Source of the DNA: JABDQW01 sp942492025
Lineage (GTDB): Bacteria > Pseudomonadota > Gammaproteobacteria > SZUA-229
DNA length: 64,000 bases
Reading direction: 5' to 3'
Assembly: GCA_942492025.1 (NCBI GenBank)
Contig: CALODJ010000012.1
Span: forward strand, 248,001-312,000
In this document: positions 63,658 through 64,000 of the stretch, piece after piece
How positions within the stretch are numbered: the first letter of the stretch is position 1
Layout of the letters: the number at the start of each line of letters is the position of its first letter
Made by a program: the position numbers and the translations under genes
The notes under the pieces: model-generated
What the model was told of the DNA's origin: nothing
The model's input: the letters and a program-made list of their open reading frames with translations, nothing else
The model's database searches: none

Positions 63658-64000
63658 TTGGAAATCATTTCATCATATATCGAGTTGGATACCGGCGAGG
63701 GTATTTCATTACATGACATCGTGCCTGACATTAAACAGGCTGTCGCGAAGTCGGTGATCAAAAACGGCTTTGTGACAGTGACATCACAACATACAACGAC
63801 CGCGATCGTGATTAATGAAAATGAAGAACGGCTACTTGAAGATGTGAAAAAATTTTTAACGCGTCTCATTCCGCCCAATGACCGATACCTTCATAATGAC
63901 ATCGCGTTAAGAGATTGTCCTGAGGATGAACCTGAGAATGCGCACTCGCATCTTGCCGCTATGTTGTTGGGCAGTTCTGAAGTTATTGCGCTTGCAGAGG
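63658..64000 (+). CDS. YjbQ/UPF0047 family protein (3' end outside window)
   Basis: Partial frame of about 114 codons from a TTG (LEIISSYIELDT) preceded by CGGA; the in-frame stop at 63628 limits the start. Family marks: GFVTVTSQHTTTAIVINENE, LIPPNDRYLHND, ENAHSHLAAMLLGSSE. The family has weak secondary thiamin-phosphate synthase activity in E. coli YjbQ; true role unclear. Catalytic-type His and Glu residues are present; the last strands lie beyond the window. Confidence 0.85.
   Translation, partial: MEIISSYIELDTGEGISLHDIVPDIKQAVAKSVIKNGFVTVTSQHTTTAIVINENEERLLEDVKKFLTRLIPPNDRYLHNDIALRDCPEDEPENAHSHLAAMLLGSSEVIALAE

Noticed and set aside
1..64000. tRNA, rRNA, riboswitch or phage attachment site
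   Set aside because: No cloverleaf, rRNA stretch or recognised aptamer was seen on reading both strands; short RNAs could be missed without a covariance search.

Overview
The window looks like a chromosomal segment of a gammaproteobacterium of about 50% GC. This rests on the gene set: bacterioferritin pair with Bfd, NhaR-type LysR, PrlC/OpdA, DeaD, PatZ-type acetyltransferase, AcrB-type RND pump, YceI/cytochrome b561, and a VC_A0849-type RTX adhesin tail. No rRNA, tRNA, CRISPR array, phage gene or intact transposase was seen. Genus cannot be told from the sequence alone.

Layout. 1-17.65 kb: the 3' part of one giant type I secreted RTX adhesin gene, with about 44 tandem copies of a 93-residue repeat, then Calx-beta, cadherin-like, VWA, RTX and T1SS-target domains. 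A +1 shift near 9447 splits it. 17.7-20.6 kb: small conserved proteins, a secreted nuclease-like protein, and a divergent bfr-bfr / bfd iron-storage locus with a Fur-like box. 20.7-24.9 kb: LysR regulator facing a b561-YceI-glutathionyl-hydroquinone reductase-pirin cluster (quinone/redox stress). 25-27.1 kb: YtfJ/DUF2953 pair. 27.2-30.9 kb: divergent protein acetyltransferase (Pat) and HDAC-like deacetylase. 31.3-32.6 kb: rhodanese and persulfide dioxygenase. 32.7-35.9 kb: NhaR-like regulator, a 57-residue membrane peptide, DUF533 protein and a membrane protein. 36.1-41.9 kb: glutamine-synthetase-like, ALDH, Fe-ADH and GATase genes that together suggest gamma-glutamylated amine/amino-alcohol catabolism. 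42.3-45.5 kb: zinc peptidase and oligopeptidase A. 46-52 kb: spondin-domain protein and an RND efflux operon. 52-58.5 kb: small proteins, a histidine phosphatase, a cluster of decayed genes, a second DUF533 gene, DeaD, and an HNH protein. 58.9-64 kb: transglycosylase-like protein, lipoprotein, fatty-acid desaturase and the start of a YjbQ-family gene.

The least explained structure is the load of short palindromic elements. Three families (241 bp, 150 bp, 160 bp) are each flanked by a 4-bp duplication with central TA (CTAG, TTAA or ATAG), which suggests mobilisation in trans by IS5-type transposases that are absent here. A fourth family carries GGTGCGCACGGCGCACC arms. These elements fill nearly every gap from 30 to 62 kb. 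One supplies the C-terminus and stop codon of the Fe-ADH gene, one is nested in another, and an inverted pair brackets the RND operon.
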